In this document: piece after piece, positions 8,815 to 17,066 of the stretch
Numbering within the stretch: the first letter of the stretch is position 1
Layout: the number at the start of each line of letters is the position of its first letter
Origin: Natronospira elongata
GTDB taxonomy: Bacteria; Pseudomonadota; Gammaproteobacteria; Natronospirales; Natronospiraceae
Length of the DNA: 64,000 nucleotides
Assembly (NCBI RefSeq): GCF_034931365.1
Contig: NZ_JAYGII010000016.1
Span: 1 to 64,000 of the forward strand
Direction of reading: 5' to 3'
The notes under the pieces: model-generated
Told to the model about the DNA's origin: nothing
Databases searched by the model: none
What the model saw: the letters and a program-made list of their open reading frames with translations, nothing else
Program-made: the position numbers and the translations under genes

Positions 8815-9999
8815 TCAGCCACGCCGGCGCAGACCACGGCGTAGCACCCCGGCGCCGAAACGTTCACGGGCGGCGTCCAGCAGGCGATCGGTTTCAGCCA
8901 GCCGGCTTGCGTCCTGGAAAAGCCCCATCTGGCCGGTGGACTTGACCAGTTCCCTTGCCCCGATGCCCAGCAAGCGCAGCCTCGGTGGCCGGGGTTGCTG
9001 CTGCCACCACTGCTCGGCCAGCGCAATGGCGACCTGGCGCAATTCCTCGCCGCTGGCGCTGGGCCGGTTCAGGCGCTGCTGACGGGTGTGGGTACGGAAA
9101 TCCCGGCTGCGCAGTTTGACGGTCAGGCTGGTGGTTTCCAGTGATTGCTCCCGCAAGCGGGCCGCCAGTTGTTCGGCCATCTCGGTCAGCAGTTGGCGCA
9201 TTCGCATCGACTCGCTCAGGTCGCGGTCAAAGGTTCGTTCGGTACTCAGGGAGTGGGTCGGGCGTTCGCTCTTGACCGGGCGCCGGTCGCGGCCCGCGGC
9301 AAGGGCCTTGAGGCGACTGGCCTGGCGGCCCACCAGGCCACGAAGGCGTGGTTCCGGCACCCGTCGCAGGCTGCCGAAGGTGCTCAGGCCGGCCCGCCGC
9401 AGTCGCAGCGTGGTGCCTTCCCCCACGCCCCAGAGACGCTCCACCGGCAGTGGGTCCAGAAAGGCTTGCACGCCATGGGCAGGGACATGCACCAGGCCGT
9501 CGGGCTTGCCCACATCGGAGGCCAGCTTGGCCACGAACTTGTTGGGGGCGATGCCCACCGAGGCAATCAGGCCGATCTCGTCGCGGATGCGGCGTCGCAG
9601 GCCCTCGGCCAGCGCTTCGGGGTCGGTTCGGGCGGCCGGGTCGGCGGAGAGGTCGAGAAAGGCCTCGTCCAGCGAGAGCCCTTCCACCTCCGGGGTCAGC
9701 GCACGAAAACAGCCAAAGACCTGTCGTGACAGCTCACGATAGCGGTCCATGCGCACGGCGCGGAAGTGGGCCTGTGGGCAGCGCTGGCGAGCGCGGCTGA
9801 TGGGCATGGCGGAATGGATAGCAAATGCCCTGGCTTCGTAGCTGGCAGCCGAAACCACGCCTCGGCCCCCCAGGCCGCCGACGATGACCGGCTGTCCGCG
9901 CAGCTCGGGAAAATCGAGCTGCTCCACCGAGGCGTAGAAGGCATCCAGGTCAACGTGGAGGATCAGGCGTTCAGCTGTCGTGCATGTCGGCTCGGACAC
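8815..9999 (-). CDS. dinB: DNA polymerase IV (Y family)
   Basis: A 394-residue translesion polymerase. The catalytic acidic residues are present: HVDLDAFYASVEQ with Asp17 and Asp19, and SLDEAFLD with Asp111/Glu112. Helix-hairpin-helix and little-finger regions follow. No clear beta-clamp motif was identified at the very C-terminus (RRGLRRRG). The start is GTG at 9999, and the N-terminal HVDLDAF distance is normal. The gene overlaps the upstream small ORF by 29 bases, suggesting co-transcription. It bypasses DNA lesions at the cost of fidelity. Confidence 0.95.
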   Translation of the reverse strand: MSEPTCTTAERLILHVDLDAFYASVEQLDFPELRGQPVIVGGLGGRGVVSAASYEARAFAIHSAMPISRARQRCPQAHFRAVRMDRYRELSRQVFGCFRALTPEVEGLSLDEAFLDLSADPAARTDPEALAEGLRRRIRDEIGLIASVGIAPNKFVAKLASDVGKPDGLVHVPAHGVQAFLDPLPVERLWGVGEGTTLRLRRAGLSTFGSLRRVPEPRLRGLVGRQASRLKALAAGRDRRPVKSERPTHSLSTERTFDRDLSESMRMRQLLTEMAEQLAARLREQSLETTSLTVKLRSRDFRTHTRQQRLNRPSASGEELRQVAIALAEQWWQQQPRPPRLRLLGIGARELVKSTGQMGLFQDASRLAETDRLLDAARERFGAGVLRRGLRRRG

Positions 10000-10237
10000 G
10001 TTCGGCAGCCTCCCGGCTCAAGAGCACTACATTCATGCTGGCAGGATAGATACGCCCCTGGGCGCGCAGGGACTCGATGTCCGGGCCATGGGACTGGGCT
10101 CTGAGCAGCAGAAAATCCCGATCCTCGGTGAGTGCCTCGCCAAGGCGCTTGAAGGCCCGAAAGGCGGTCCCCTTGGGGCAGTGTTCGGCCTCGTCGAGCT
10201 CCCGGAAGCTGAGCCATTGTGGATTGTCTTCCGGCAT
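9971..10237 (-). CDS. conserved-looking small protein upstream of dinB
   Basis: An 88-residue soluble, charged protein that I do not recognise. It lies between a DUF4136 lipoprotein gene (stop and start overlap by 1 base as TAATG) and dinB (29-base overlap), so all three share a transcript. The compact operon packing and the absence of a better frame support it as real. It has no signal peptide or Cys motif. The predicted helical segment GTAFRAFKRLGEAL is the only notable feature. Confidence 0.6.
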   Translation of the reverse strand: MPEDNPQWLSFRELDEAEHCPKGTAFRAFKRLGEALTEDRDFLLLRAQSHGPDIESLRAQGRIYPASMNVVLLSREAAERVRADMHDS

Positions 10238-10812
10238 TACTCTCTTTCCGGCGGAAATTCGGCCACGATGGCCTCGATCAGTCGCTTGAGGCGACTGTCA
10301 TCATAGCGGTCCTGACGGCGATCGCTCTCCCGCCAGCCGCGCCAGACCAGCATGTTCTGTTCCCGGTCGATGATATCGATCATCAGCGTGGTCACGGTCT
10401 GTGGGCGTGACCCGCCCACGGCCAGGCCGCCGCCCACGGCAGTGCCGCCTCCACGGCGGGCAGTGCCGACGCCGATGCTCAGTCCCGTGCCGCCGCTGAC
10501 CGCCTCGCGGCTGCTGCTTCGATAGGTGACCAGAAAGTCCGCCGTCTCCGGGTCGGTTTGCTGGAAGCCGGCCTCGGTCAGTGCCTCGGTGACCAGTCGT
10601 TGCACCCGGCGGTCAAGGAGCTCACTGTCGAGCGCGGGGTCTTCGACCTCGACCCGCAGCGGTGCCATCCAGGCAAAGCTTCGGTAGGGCTCATAGCTGA
10701 TTTCCCGGTCGTACTCGGTCTTGACCGGCGTGGCGCAGCCTGCGAGCAACAGCAAGGCCAGCAGGCCGATAACGGCACGGCGGTGATTGTACTTTTGGAT
10801 GGCAATGGACAT
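10237..10812 (-). CDS. DUF4136 lipoprotein (paralogue 1)
   Basis: A 191-residue lipoprotein with the lipobox LLLAGC followed by ATPVKTEYDREISYEPYRSF, the typical start of the DUF4136 outer-membrane lipoprotein family. The conserved blocks are an NSELLDRR-like segment (here DSELLDRRV), a DFLVTY strand and an IIDREQNMLVWRGW segment near the C-terminus. A Gly-rich stretch occupies the centre. A strong GGGAGG ribosome-binding site precedes ATG 10812. The molecular function of the family is not established. The adjacent gene is a paralogue. Confidence 0.82.
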   Translation of the reverse strand: MSIAIQKYNHRRAVIGLLALLLLAGCATPVKTEYDREISYEPYRSFAWMAPLRVEVEDPALDSELLDRRVQRLVTEALTEAGFQQTDPETADFLVTYRSSSREAVSGGTGLSIGVGTARRGGGTAVGGGLAVGGSRPQTVTTLMIDIIDREQNMLVWRGWRESDRRQDRYDDSRLKRLIEAIVAEFPPERE

Positions 10813-10825
10813 GGCATGGCCTCCC

Positions 10826-11440
10826 TTAGAATCCTGGAGGGAAATCAGCCAGAATACGTTGCAGAAGTTGTTTCAGCCGCTCGTCCCGGAAGCGTTCCTG
10901 GCGGACCTCGCTGGCCCGCCAGCCCCGCCAGATCAGCTCACCCCGTTCACGATCGATCACGTCCACGATCAGGCTTCCTTCTCGGTAGACCCGGGTATCG
11001 CCGACGTAATGCACATGATGATGGACCGGCGGGCCGAAAAATGGATGAGGATGATAGTTGGGGTGCCAGTAAGGGTGCCAGCGGTAGCTCGGCCCGTGGT
11101 GCAGATGCACCCGGACATTAGGGGAGACAAGGCGCTCACGGGTCACCGTGTGGTAAGTGATGAGAAAGTCCGCGGATTCGGCATCCACTTCCTGATAGCC
11201 CCTGTCCTTGAGGATGGCCCGGACGGCATGGGCGACCCGGCGGTCCAGCAATTCGCTGTCCAGAACAGGATCCCGCACGGTCTCGCGCCTCGGTGCGGTC
11301 CAGGCAAAGCTTTGGTAGCGGTCGAAATCCACCCCCGGGTCATGCTCGCTCCGAGTGGGCGTGGCGCAGGCGGCAAGCAGCCAGGCCAGCAACAGAACCA
11401 GCACCAGAACCGGTGTGCCTTTCTTGATCATGAGCGTCAT
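10826..11440 (-). CDS. DUF4136 lipoprotein (paralogue 2) with His-rich insert
   Basis: A 204-residue lipoprotein with lipobox LLAAC. It shares the family blocks with the neighbouring paralogue (FDRYQSFAW, DSELLDRRVAHAV, ADFLITYHT, VIDRERGELIWRGW). The centre, Gly-rich in paralogue 1, is here a His/Pro/Tyr-rich segment at residues about 112-145 with many histidines. That could bind metal, but this is speculation. It is 13 bases upstream of paralogue 1 in the same orientation, the product of a local duplication. Confidence 0.82.
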   Translation of the reverse strand: MTLMIKKGTPVLVLVLLLAWLLAACATPTRSEHDPGVDFDRYQSFAWTAPRRETVRDPVLDSELLDRRVAHAVRAILKDRGYQEVDAESADFLITYHTVTRERLVSPNVRVHLHHGPSYRWHPYWHPNYHPHPFFGPPVHHHVHYVGDTRVYREGSLIVDVIDRERGELIWRGWRASEVRQERFRDERLKQLLQRILADFPPGF

Positions 11441-11506
11441 CCTCTCCAGGCTGTTCGCCTCTACCTCAAATCAGACCGTTGCACGGGATTGGGGGTTCCG
11501 GTGCCC

Positions 11507-12259
11507 TCAGTCCACCGCACTGCGTCCCCCGTCCACCGGCAGGATCTGGCCGGTAACATAGGGCGCGTCGCGCACCATGAACAGCACCGCCGCAGCAATG
11601 TCGCGAGGCTCGCCCTTGCGGCCCAAGGGGACGCGGGCCAGGAGTTGTTGCTGGGTGTCGGCATTCATTGGCTGCTCCGGCCAAAGAATGGCGCCGGGCG
11701 CGACCCCGTTGACCCGCACCGAGGGGGCCATTTCACCGGCCAGGCTCCGGGTCAGCATGGCCAGTCCGGCCTTGGCGGCGGTATAGACCGGGTGCCCGGC
11801 CAGGGGCCGGAAGGCATGAATGTCGATGATGTTGATGATCTGCCCCTGCCGTCGGGCCAGGGCTTCACAGGCGGCCTGTGCCAGGAAGTAGGGTGCCTTG
11901 AGGTTGCTGCCCATGAGATCCTCCCATTGGGCTTCATCGGTCTCGCCCAGGGGGGTGGGATAGAAGCTGGAGGCATTGTTGACCAGCAAATCCAGCCCGC
12001 CCCATTGTTCCGCGGCCTTGATCAGGGAGGGGAAGGCATCCGGGGCCAGCAGATCGGCCTGGGCGGTGACCGCCGACTCGGCTCGCCGGTCATTGAGGCT
12101 CTGGGCCAGTGCCTCGGCTTCCTGGCCCGAGTGGCGGTAGTGGATGACCACATTCATGCCCGCCTGGTGGAGCTGCTCGGCAATGACTGCACCGATGCGC
12201 CGGGCGGCGCCCGTGACCAGAGCCGTTTTGCCCGCCAGGGGGCCTGTATTATCCTGCAT
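11507..12259 (-). CDS. pteridine reductase (short-chain dehydrogenase)
   Basis: A 250-residue SDR enzyme. The cofactor motif is TGAARRIG (residues 16-23), the TGxxxRxG variant characteristic of pteridine reductases and FolM. An NNASSFYPTPLG segment and the catalytic YTAAK follow, then a C-terminal PVDGGRSAVD. It is expected to reduce dihydrobiopterin or dihydrofolate-type pterins with NADPH in the cytoplasm. FolB and FolK are encoded 20 kb away. It is divergent from the MidA-type gene, sharing a 45-base intergenic region. Confidence 0.85.
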   Translation of the reverse strand: MQDNTGPLAGKTALVTGAARRIGAVIAEQLHQAGMNVVIHYRHSGQEAEALAQSLNDRRAESAVTAQADLLAPDAFPSLIKAAEQWGGLDLLVNNASSFYPTPLGETDEAQWEDLMGSNLKAPYFLAQAACEALARRQGQIINIIDIHAFRPLAGHPVYTAAKAGLAMLTRSLAGEMAPSVRVNGVAPGAILWPEQPMNADTQQQLLARVPLGRKGEPRDIAAAVLFMVRDAPYVTGQILPVDGGRSAVD

Positions 12260-12304
12260 GATCTTTTATCCCAACGCTGACCGGAAGAGGCAGATTACAG
12301 CGCC

Positions 12305-13504
12305 ATGAACGCACCCCGCAATCCAGAGGAAGAAGCCGGTCGCCTGCCGGAGCCGCCACCGGAAGCCCTGGCCCATAGCCAGCGCGTGGCTGCCCGCATT
12401 GGCGAGGCCATCGATGCCGAGGGGGGCGTGATTCCCTTTTCCCGCTACATGGATATGGCCTTGTACGAGCCTGGGCTGGGCTATTACAGCGCCGGGGCGC
12501 GAAAATTCGGGGAAGCGGGCGATTTCATCACCGCACCGGAGATGTCTTCCCTGTTCAGTGTCTGTCTCGCGGATCAGGCTGAGGAGGTGCTGGATCGTCT
12601 GGGCGGGGGCCAGATTCTCGAGATGGGGGCCGGCTCCGGCGCCATGGCCGCGGCCATCCTCGACCATCTGGCCGCGCGGGGTTGCCTGCCGGATCGTTAT
12701 CTCATTCTCGAGGTGAGCGCGGATTTGCGTGAGCGCCAGGCCGAGACCATTGAGGCCCGGGCGCCGGATCTGCTGGAACGCGTCCATTGGGTTGATGATC
12801 TGCCCGAGCGCCTGCGCGGCGTGGTGCTGGCCAATGAGGTGCTGGATGCCCTGGCGGTGGAGCGTTTCCGTATCCGCGGTGGTGCGGTCCGGCGTCTGGG
12901 TGTGGCCCGTGGTCAGCGTGGATTCGCCTGGCGGGAGATGGCCCATGACCGCGAGCTGTCCGAGCGGGTCAGGGCAGTGGAAAAGGATCTCGGCCGCAAG
13001 CTCCCGGAAGGCTATGAATCCGAGCTGGCGGTCAGCATGCCCGCGCTGGTTCGGCGGGTGGGTGAGTGCCTGAGTCGCGGCGCGGCCCTGTTTGTCGATT
13101 ACGGCCTGCCGCGCCGGGAATATTATCTCCCGGAACGCAATCGTGGCACCCTCATGTGCCACTACCGCCATCGGGCCCATGACGATCCCTTTGTCTATCC
13201 GGGGATTCAGGACATCACCGCCTGGGTGGATTTCACCACCGTGGCCGAGGCGGCCGTGGCTTCAGGCTGCGATCTGCTGGGTTTCACCACCCAGGCCCAT
13301 TTCCTTCTCGGGGCGGGCATCGATCGTCATGTTGCCCATGTGAACCCCGAGGACACCCTGAGTCAGCTCAAGCTGGCCCAGGAGGTGAAGCTTCTCACCC
13401 TGCCGGGCGAGATGGGCGAACGCTTCAAGGTGATTGGCTTTGCCCGTGGCGAGGGCATCGGCATGAGCGCCTTTGGTTTTCGTGATCTGCGAATGCGGCT
13501 ATGA
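12305..13504 (+). CDS. SAM-dependent methyltransferase, MidA/NDUFAF7 family
   Basis: A 399-residue protein of the DUF185/MidA family. Characteristic blocks are GGVIPFSRYMDMALYEPGLGYY near residues 40-60, the Gly-rich SAM site EMGAGSGAMAAAIL near 112, NEVLDALAVERF near 178, and CHYRHRAHDDPFVYPG near 284. Eukaryotic NDUFAF7 methylates an arginine in a respiratory complex I subunit. The bacterial substrate is not established. The gene overlaps the following barrel-protein gene by 4 bases. Confidence 0.88.
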   Translation: MNAPRNPEEEAGRLPEPPPEALAHSQRVAARIGEAIDAEGGVIPFSRYMDMALYEPGLGYYSAGARKFGEAGDFITAPEMSSLFSVCLADQAEEVLDRLGGGQILEMGAGSGAMAAAILDHLAARGCLPDRYLILEVSADLRERQAETIEARAPDLLERVHWVDDLPERLRGVVLANEVLDALAVERFRIRGGAVRRLGVARGQRGFAWREMAHDRELSERVRAVEKDLGRKLPEGYESELAVSMPALVRRVGECLSRGAALFVDYGLPRREYYLPERNRGTLMCHYRHRAHDDPFVYPGIQDITAWVDFTTVAEAAVASGCDLLGFTTQAHFLLGAGIDRHVAHVNPEDTLSQLKLAQEVKLLTLPGEMGERFKVIGFARGEGIGMSAFGFRDLRMRL

Positions 13505-14415
13505 ATCGTTCTGTTTTTATCGTTTGTGCACTGCTGCTTGCCCAGGCGGCGACCGCTGAGGCCTTGTGGACCGCGGAATCGGAGCTGCGCGCCAGCGATG
13601 CCGATTCATACAGCTGGTTGCTGTCAGTGGACCGCAGTCTCGGGGAGCGCGGTCTGATCTACGTCACAGTGCGCGAGTCCCAGGTGGATGCCGAGGGAGC
13701 CGATCTGGACACGGGCAGTCGTGTTCTGGGGGGCATGTACCGTCTGAACGAGACCTGGCGGCTGAGCGCCCATGCCGAGCGCTGGGGGCGGCGGGGGGAT
13801 ATCCGGGCCGACCGTCTCAGCAGCACCTTGTCTGGCAATGGCGAACAGTTCGGTCTCTCGCTGATTGCGGGCATGCGCTGGATCACCCTGTCGGCCGGTG
13901 CACCGGCCCGCTCGCCAGGCAATGGCGATAATGGGCCGCCGTTCGGAATCCCGGTGGATCCTGGTGATGACGACGAGGAAAACGGCGATCGGGTGGCCGA
14001 GGATTTTGATCTCAAGGCGCGTCAATTGGGAATTCGTGGCCGCTGGTTCCTGGACGATCAGTGGACCCTGGTGGCCGGCCTCAATTGGGACAGTTACGAC
14101 CGAAATCCGGGTGACCTGGCCGCCCGGGAGGCCATTGAGCAGCTCAGCAGTTCCGCGGTTACCCTGGCCCAGAGCTTCCGCGATCGCGGTCTGTTTTTCG
14201 AAGTTCGCCATGACTTCGGTGAGTTTCGGGAATTGTCTGTCTACCTGGCCCGGGATCGTTCAGCGGTGGATGGGCGTCGCGCCGATACCCTGGCCCTGAG
14301 CTGGATTCAGCCCATGGCGGATGCCTGGGACGTTCGGCTGGAGGTGGGGCGGACCCGGACCGAGGATTTCGATCCCACCCACTTTGTCGGCGTCGGTCTG
14401 ACCTGGTATCCCTGA
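13501..14415 (+). CDS. predicted outer-membrane barrel or periplasmic protein
   Basis: A 304-residue exported protein that I cannot place in a named family. It has a signal peptide (about 19 residues, cleavage near ATA-EA). Alternating strands such as TWRLSAHAERWG, QWTLVAGLNWDSY and AWDVRLEVGRTRTEDF suggest a beta-barrel, with an acidic insert DPGDDDEENGD near residue 155. It ends GVGLTWYP, an aromatic-rich last strand. It is translationally coupled (ATGA) to the methyltransferase gene. Confidence 0.6.
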   Translation: MNRSVFIVCALLLAQAATAEALWTAESELRASDADSYSWLLSVDRSLGERGLIYVTVRESQVDAEGADLDTGSRVLGGMYRLNETWRLSAHAERWGRRGDIRADRLSSTLSGNGEQFGLSLIAGMRWITLSAGAPARSPGNGDNGPPFGIPVDPGDDDEENGDRVAEDFDLKARQLGIRGRWFLDDQWTLVAGLNWDSYDRNPGDLAAREAIEQLSSSAVTLAQSFRDRGLFFEVRHDFGEFRELSVYLARDRSAVDGRRADTLALSWIQPMADAWDVRLEVGRTRTEDFDPTHFVGVGLTWYP

Positions 14416-14441
14416 TTCTGTACTGCCTGATTGGCACTCGT

Positions 14442-15632
14442 TCAGAACAAGGGGATCAGTCGCCCTTCACCCATGGTCTCGCTGTTTCCATCGATGCGCA
14501 CGCTGTTCTCGCCACTGAAATCGCTCAGTTCCAGGAAGGGGCCATCCTGGTCGCGCCCGCTCAGCACCAGGGTTTGGCCATCGGCACTGATATCCACCCC
14601 GGGGTCCGGGGCGCCGTCCACCTGCGTGATGCTTGTTACCTGCGTCGTCTGGCCGGGATTGATCATCAAAATGGAGAACATCCTCCAGATCGTGTTGTCG
14701 CCGCTTTCATCGCGGCTTAGCAGCACACCCCGCTCGCCATTGCCGGCAAGCCGCCAGGCGACGAGGTCGCCGGCCAGGTCCGGGGCGACCCGTTGGGCGG
14801 CGCCGGCATCCATCTGGGCGAAGAAGGCGCCCACCCCATCCTGGTTCTCCAATTCGCCCATGAAGGCCACCCGATTGCCATCGTCACTGAGCTGGAAGGG
14901 GCAGGGGCCGGCGGCGGGTTGATCCACGATGACGGCACGCAGATCCGCGTGATTGCTGGGTACGGGTACCGGATTGGCCCCACTGCTGGGGCTGCGAAAG
15001 AGCTGGCCATCGTCGTTAAAGATGACAAAGGTGCCGGCCGCATTGATATCCGTGCAGCTGATGTCGCCTTCCACGGTGACCAGTGTTTCCACCTGATCTG
15101 CAATCGGATCCCAGATGCCCACGCCACGGCTGACACTGCTCTCCGGGTCAGAGGCAACGCTGCGGATATCTTCGGCAAAGGCGATGGTGCTGGCGTCCGC
15201 GTCCACCGAGGCGCCCCAGCTCAGCCGGGTGTCGGCCCCGGCATCCCGAGGCAGGGACTGTCGATCGTTGCCGCTGCTGTCCACATGGATGACACGGGGC
15301 AGCGTGTCGGTCTCGGTGGTCTGGTCAACCGTGAACGTCAGACCGGCCTGATTCCGGGCCAGGGAGGGCAGGCGCAGCGCCTCCTGGTTCTGGCTGGCGC
15401 GCTCGGTCAGCCGCAGTTCACTGTCTTCCAGTCGCCACAAGGCGATGCCGCTGCTGCCGCTACCGGAAAAATGCCAGGCCAGCTCACCGCTGAATTCACT
15501 GGTATCGCTGTCCAGCATCTCATCTTCATCGTCGTCCGGTCCGACGAAACTGCTCTCCTCACCGTCGAAACAGGCGCTGAGCAGCAACATCAGGGCCAGG
15601 CAATACAGGCAAGCCATCTTTTTCAGCATCAT
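14442..15632 (-). CDS. lipoprotein with TolB-like beta-propeller repeats
   Basis: A 396-residue lipoprotein with lipobox LLSAC at about residue 21, followed by an acidic linker. Repeated units of about 45-60 residues have strands like STIAFAEDI, TFVIFNDDGQLF, NRVAFMGEL and QTLVLSGRDQDG, each followed by display-type loops. They resemble WD40-like PD40/TolB propeller blades. The role is probably periplasmic binding or scaffolding. The start overlaps the stop of cca by 4 bases, so the two are co-transcribed. Confidence 0.65.
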   Translation of the reverse strand: MMLKKMACLYCLALMLLLSACFDGEESSFVGPDDDEDEMLDSDTSEFSGELAWHFSGSGSSGIALWRLEDSELRLTERASQNQEALRLPSLARNQAGLTFTVDQTTETDTLPRVIHVDSSGNDRQSLPRDAGADTRLSWGASVDADASTIAFAEDIRSVASDPESSVSRGVGIWDPIADQVETLVTVEGDISCTDINAAGTFVIFNDDGQLFRSPSSGANPVPVPSNHADLRAVIVDQPAAGPCPFQLSDDGNRVAFMGELENQDGVGAFFAQMDAGAAQRVAPDLAGDLVAWRLAGNGERGVLLSRDESGDNTIWRMFSILMINPGQTTQVTSITQVDGAPDPGVDISADGQTLVLSGRDQDGPFLELSDFSGENSVRIDGNSETMGEGRLIPLF

Positions 15633-16855
15633 TCTGCTCCGCTCAATGTGTTGGCAATCGCGCGGACGCGCAGTCGTCGCAGGGCATCTCCGAAGGCCTT
15701 GCCCTGGTAGCGGCTGGCGTCCACCTGTTCACTGCCCACCGCGGCGGCCGCGGCCAGGCAGGCTCGCAGATGGTTGGCCTGGGGGTAGGCTCGCCCTTCA
15801 AGCCCTTTGCGGCCCCTGGCGTCTGCCTCGCAGACTAACAGTAGCCGTTCAAAGTCTTCAGGCCGCCGGAGGGCGTCACAAGCCTCCAGGACCTTCATGA
15901 TAGTGGCGGCGCGCAGTTCCTGCGCGCGGTGCACATGGGTGTGCCAGCGGGCCGCCAATCGGCCAAGGCGTTCATGGGCCTTGGGAATCCTGAGTCGTTT
16001 GACCATGGCCACCACCAGTTTCTCCCCGCTCTTCTCATGCCCATGATGCGCGGGCCAGGCCTGGGTCGGGGTCAGCCCCTTGCCCAGGTCATGGACCAGG
16101 GCGGCGAAGCGAATTCGAGTATCGTCACTGAGTCTGGCGGCCTGTTCCAGGACCCGCAGCACATGGTCGCCGGTATCGATCTCCGGATGGTGGGCCTCGG
16201 GTTGGGGGACTCCGAACAGGCGGTCCACTTCCGGAAACAGAATCGCCAGGGCGCCGGTCTCGCGGAGCACCCGGATGAATACCTGCGGTGCCGCTTCGCC
16301 CAATGCCCGCTCGGTTTCCTGCCAGATGCGTTCCGGGCTCAGGGCCTGGAGCTCCTCCGGCGTGGCCATGGTCTGCATCAGCGTCAGGGTTTCCTCGGCG
16401 ATACGAAAGCCCAGGTGGTGGAAGCGGGCGGCAAAGCGGGCCACTCTCAGTATTCGCAGGGGGTCTTCACGGAAGGCGGGGGAGACATGGCGAAGCAGGC
16501 CGGCCTCCAGGTCGGCGCGGCCACCGAAGGGGTCCACCAGTTCGCCCTCTCGGGTCTCGGCCATGGCGTTGATGGTTAGATCCCGGCGAGCCAGATCGTC
16601 TTCCAGGCTGACGTCGGGGGCGGCATGAAAGTCGAAGCCATGATAACCACGCCCGGCCTTGCGCTCGGTGCGGGCCAGGGCATATTCCTCGCCGCTCTCG
16701 GGATGCAGGAAGACAGGAAAATCCCGACCCACCGGGCGGAAACCCCGCTCGGTCATGGCCTCCGGTGTCGCACCCACCACCACCCAGTCCCGGTCGGTGA
16801 CCGGACGCCCCAGGAGCTTGTCGCGAACCGCGCCGCCTACGAGGTAGATATCCAT
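15629..16855 (-). CDS. cca: multifunctional CCA protein (tRNA nucleotidyltransferase)
   Basis: A 408-residue class II CCA-adding enzyme. The N-terminal nucleotidyltransferase motif LVGGAVRD is at residues 5-12 with catalytic Asp21 and Asp23 in TDRDW. An RRDLTINAMA motif near 91-100 and the neck/body region follow. A C-terminal HD domain (LVHDLGKG, then HHGHEKSG) is typical of the gammaproteobacterial enzyme, which also has phosphatase and 2',3'-cyclic phosphodiesterase activity. It repairs or completes tRNA 3' CCA ends. Confidence 0.95.
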   Translation of the reverse strand: MDIYLVGGAVRDKLLGRPVTDRDWVVVGATPEAMTERGFRPVGRDFPVFLHPESGEEYALARTERKAGRGYHGFDFHAAPDVSLEDDLARRDLTINAMAETREGELVDPFGGRADLEAGLLRHVSPAFREDPLRILRVARFAARFHHLGFRIAEETLTLMQTMATPEELQALSPERIWQETERALGEAAPQVFIRVLRETGALAILFPEVDRLFGVPQPEAHHPEIDTGDHVLRVLEQAARLSDDTRIRFAALVHDLGKGLTPTQAWPAHHGHEKSGEKLVVAMVKRLRIPKAHERLGRLAARWHTHVHRAQELRAATIMKVLEACDALRRPEDFERLLLVCEADARGRKGLEGRAYPQANHLRACLAAAAAVGSEQVDASRYQGKAFGDALRRLRVRAIANTLSGAE

Positions 16856-16902
16856 GAGCGGTATTGTAGGGGAGCGGCGAAGCGCGAGCTACGAGTGTTG
16901 GA

Positions 16903-16948
16903 GGGTGAGGGGGCAGGGGTGAGGCGTTAGGGGTGAGGAGTCAGGGGG
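16903..16948 (+). repeat. G-rich imperfect repeat, possible G-quadruplex
   Basis: This stretch between cca and the S9 peptidase gene holds five runs of three or more G, separated by short spacers of the GTGAG type. No gene is visible in 16856-17066; the rest holds the terminator at 17003-17038. Confidence 0.5.
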
Positions 16949-17002
16949 TGAAAGTAGCACCAAGCCGGCGGCTACGGGCTCGCCGCTCGAAGCTCGCCGC
17001 CC

Positions 17003-17038
17003 CAAAAAAAACGGGGCGGCAAACACTGCCGCCCCGTT
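17003..17038 (-). terminator. intrinsic terminator of the S9 peptidase gene
   Basis: A 12-bp perfect stem (AACGGGGCGGCA with its complement) and a 5-base loop are followed on the minus strand by eight T residues. It lies 30 bases past the stop at 17067. Confidence 0.92.
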
Positions 17039-17066
17039 CCCTTACCGCAAAAGCGGCCAAGGCCAA

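Noticed and set aside
8748..9026. N-terminal extension of the FakA/FakB-like fusion
   Set aside because: The extra 93 codons overlap dinB antisense-free in another frame, have no homology features, and the MRGQSAIN start fits the DhaL domain edge.
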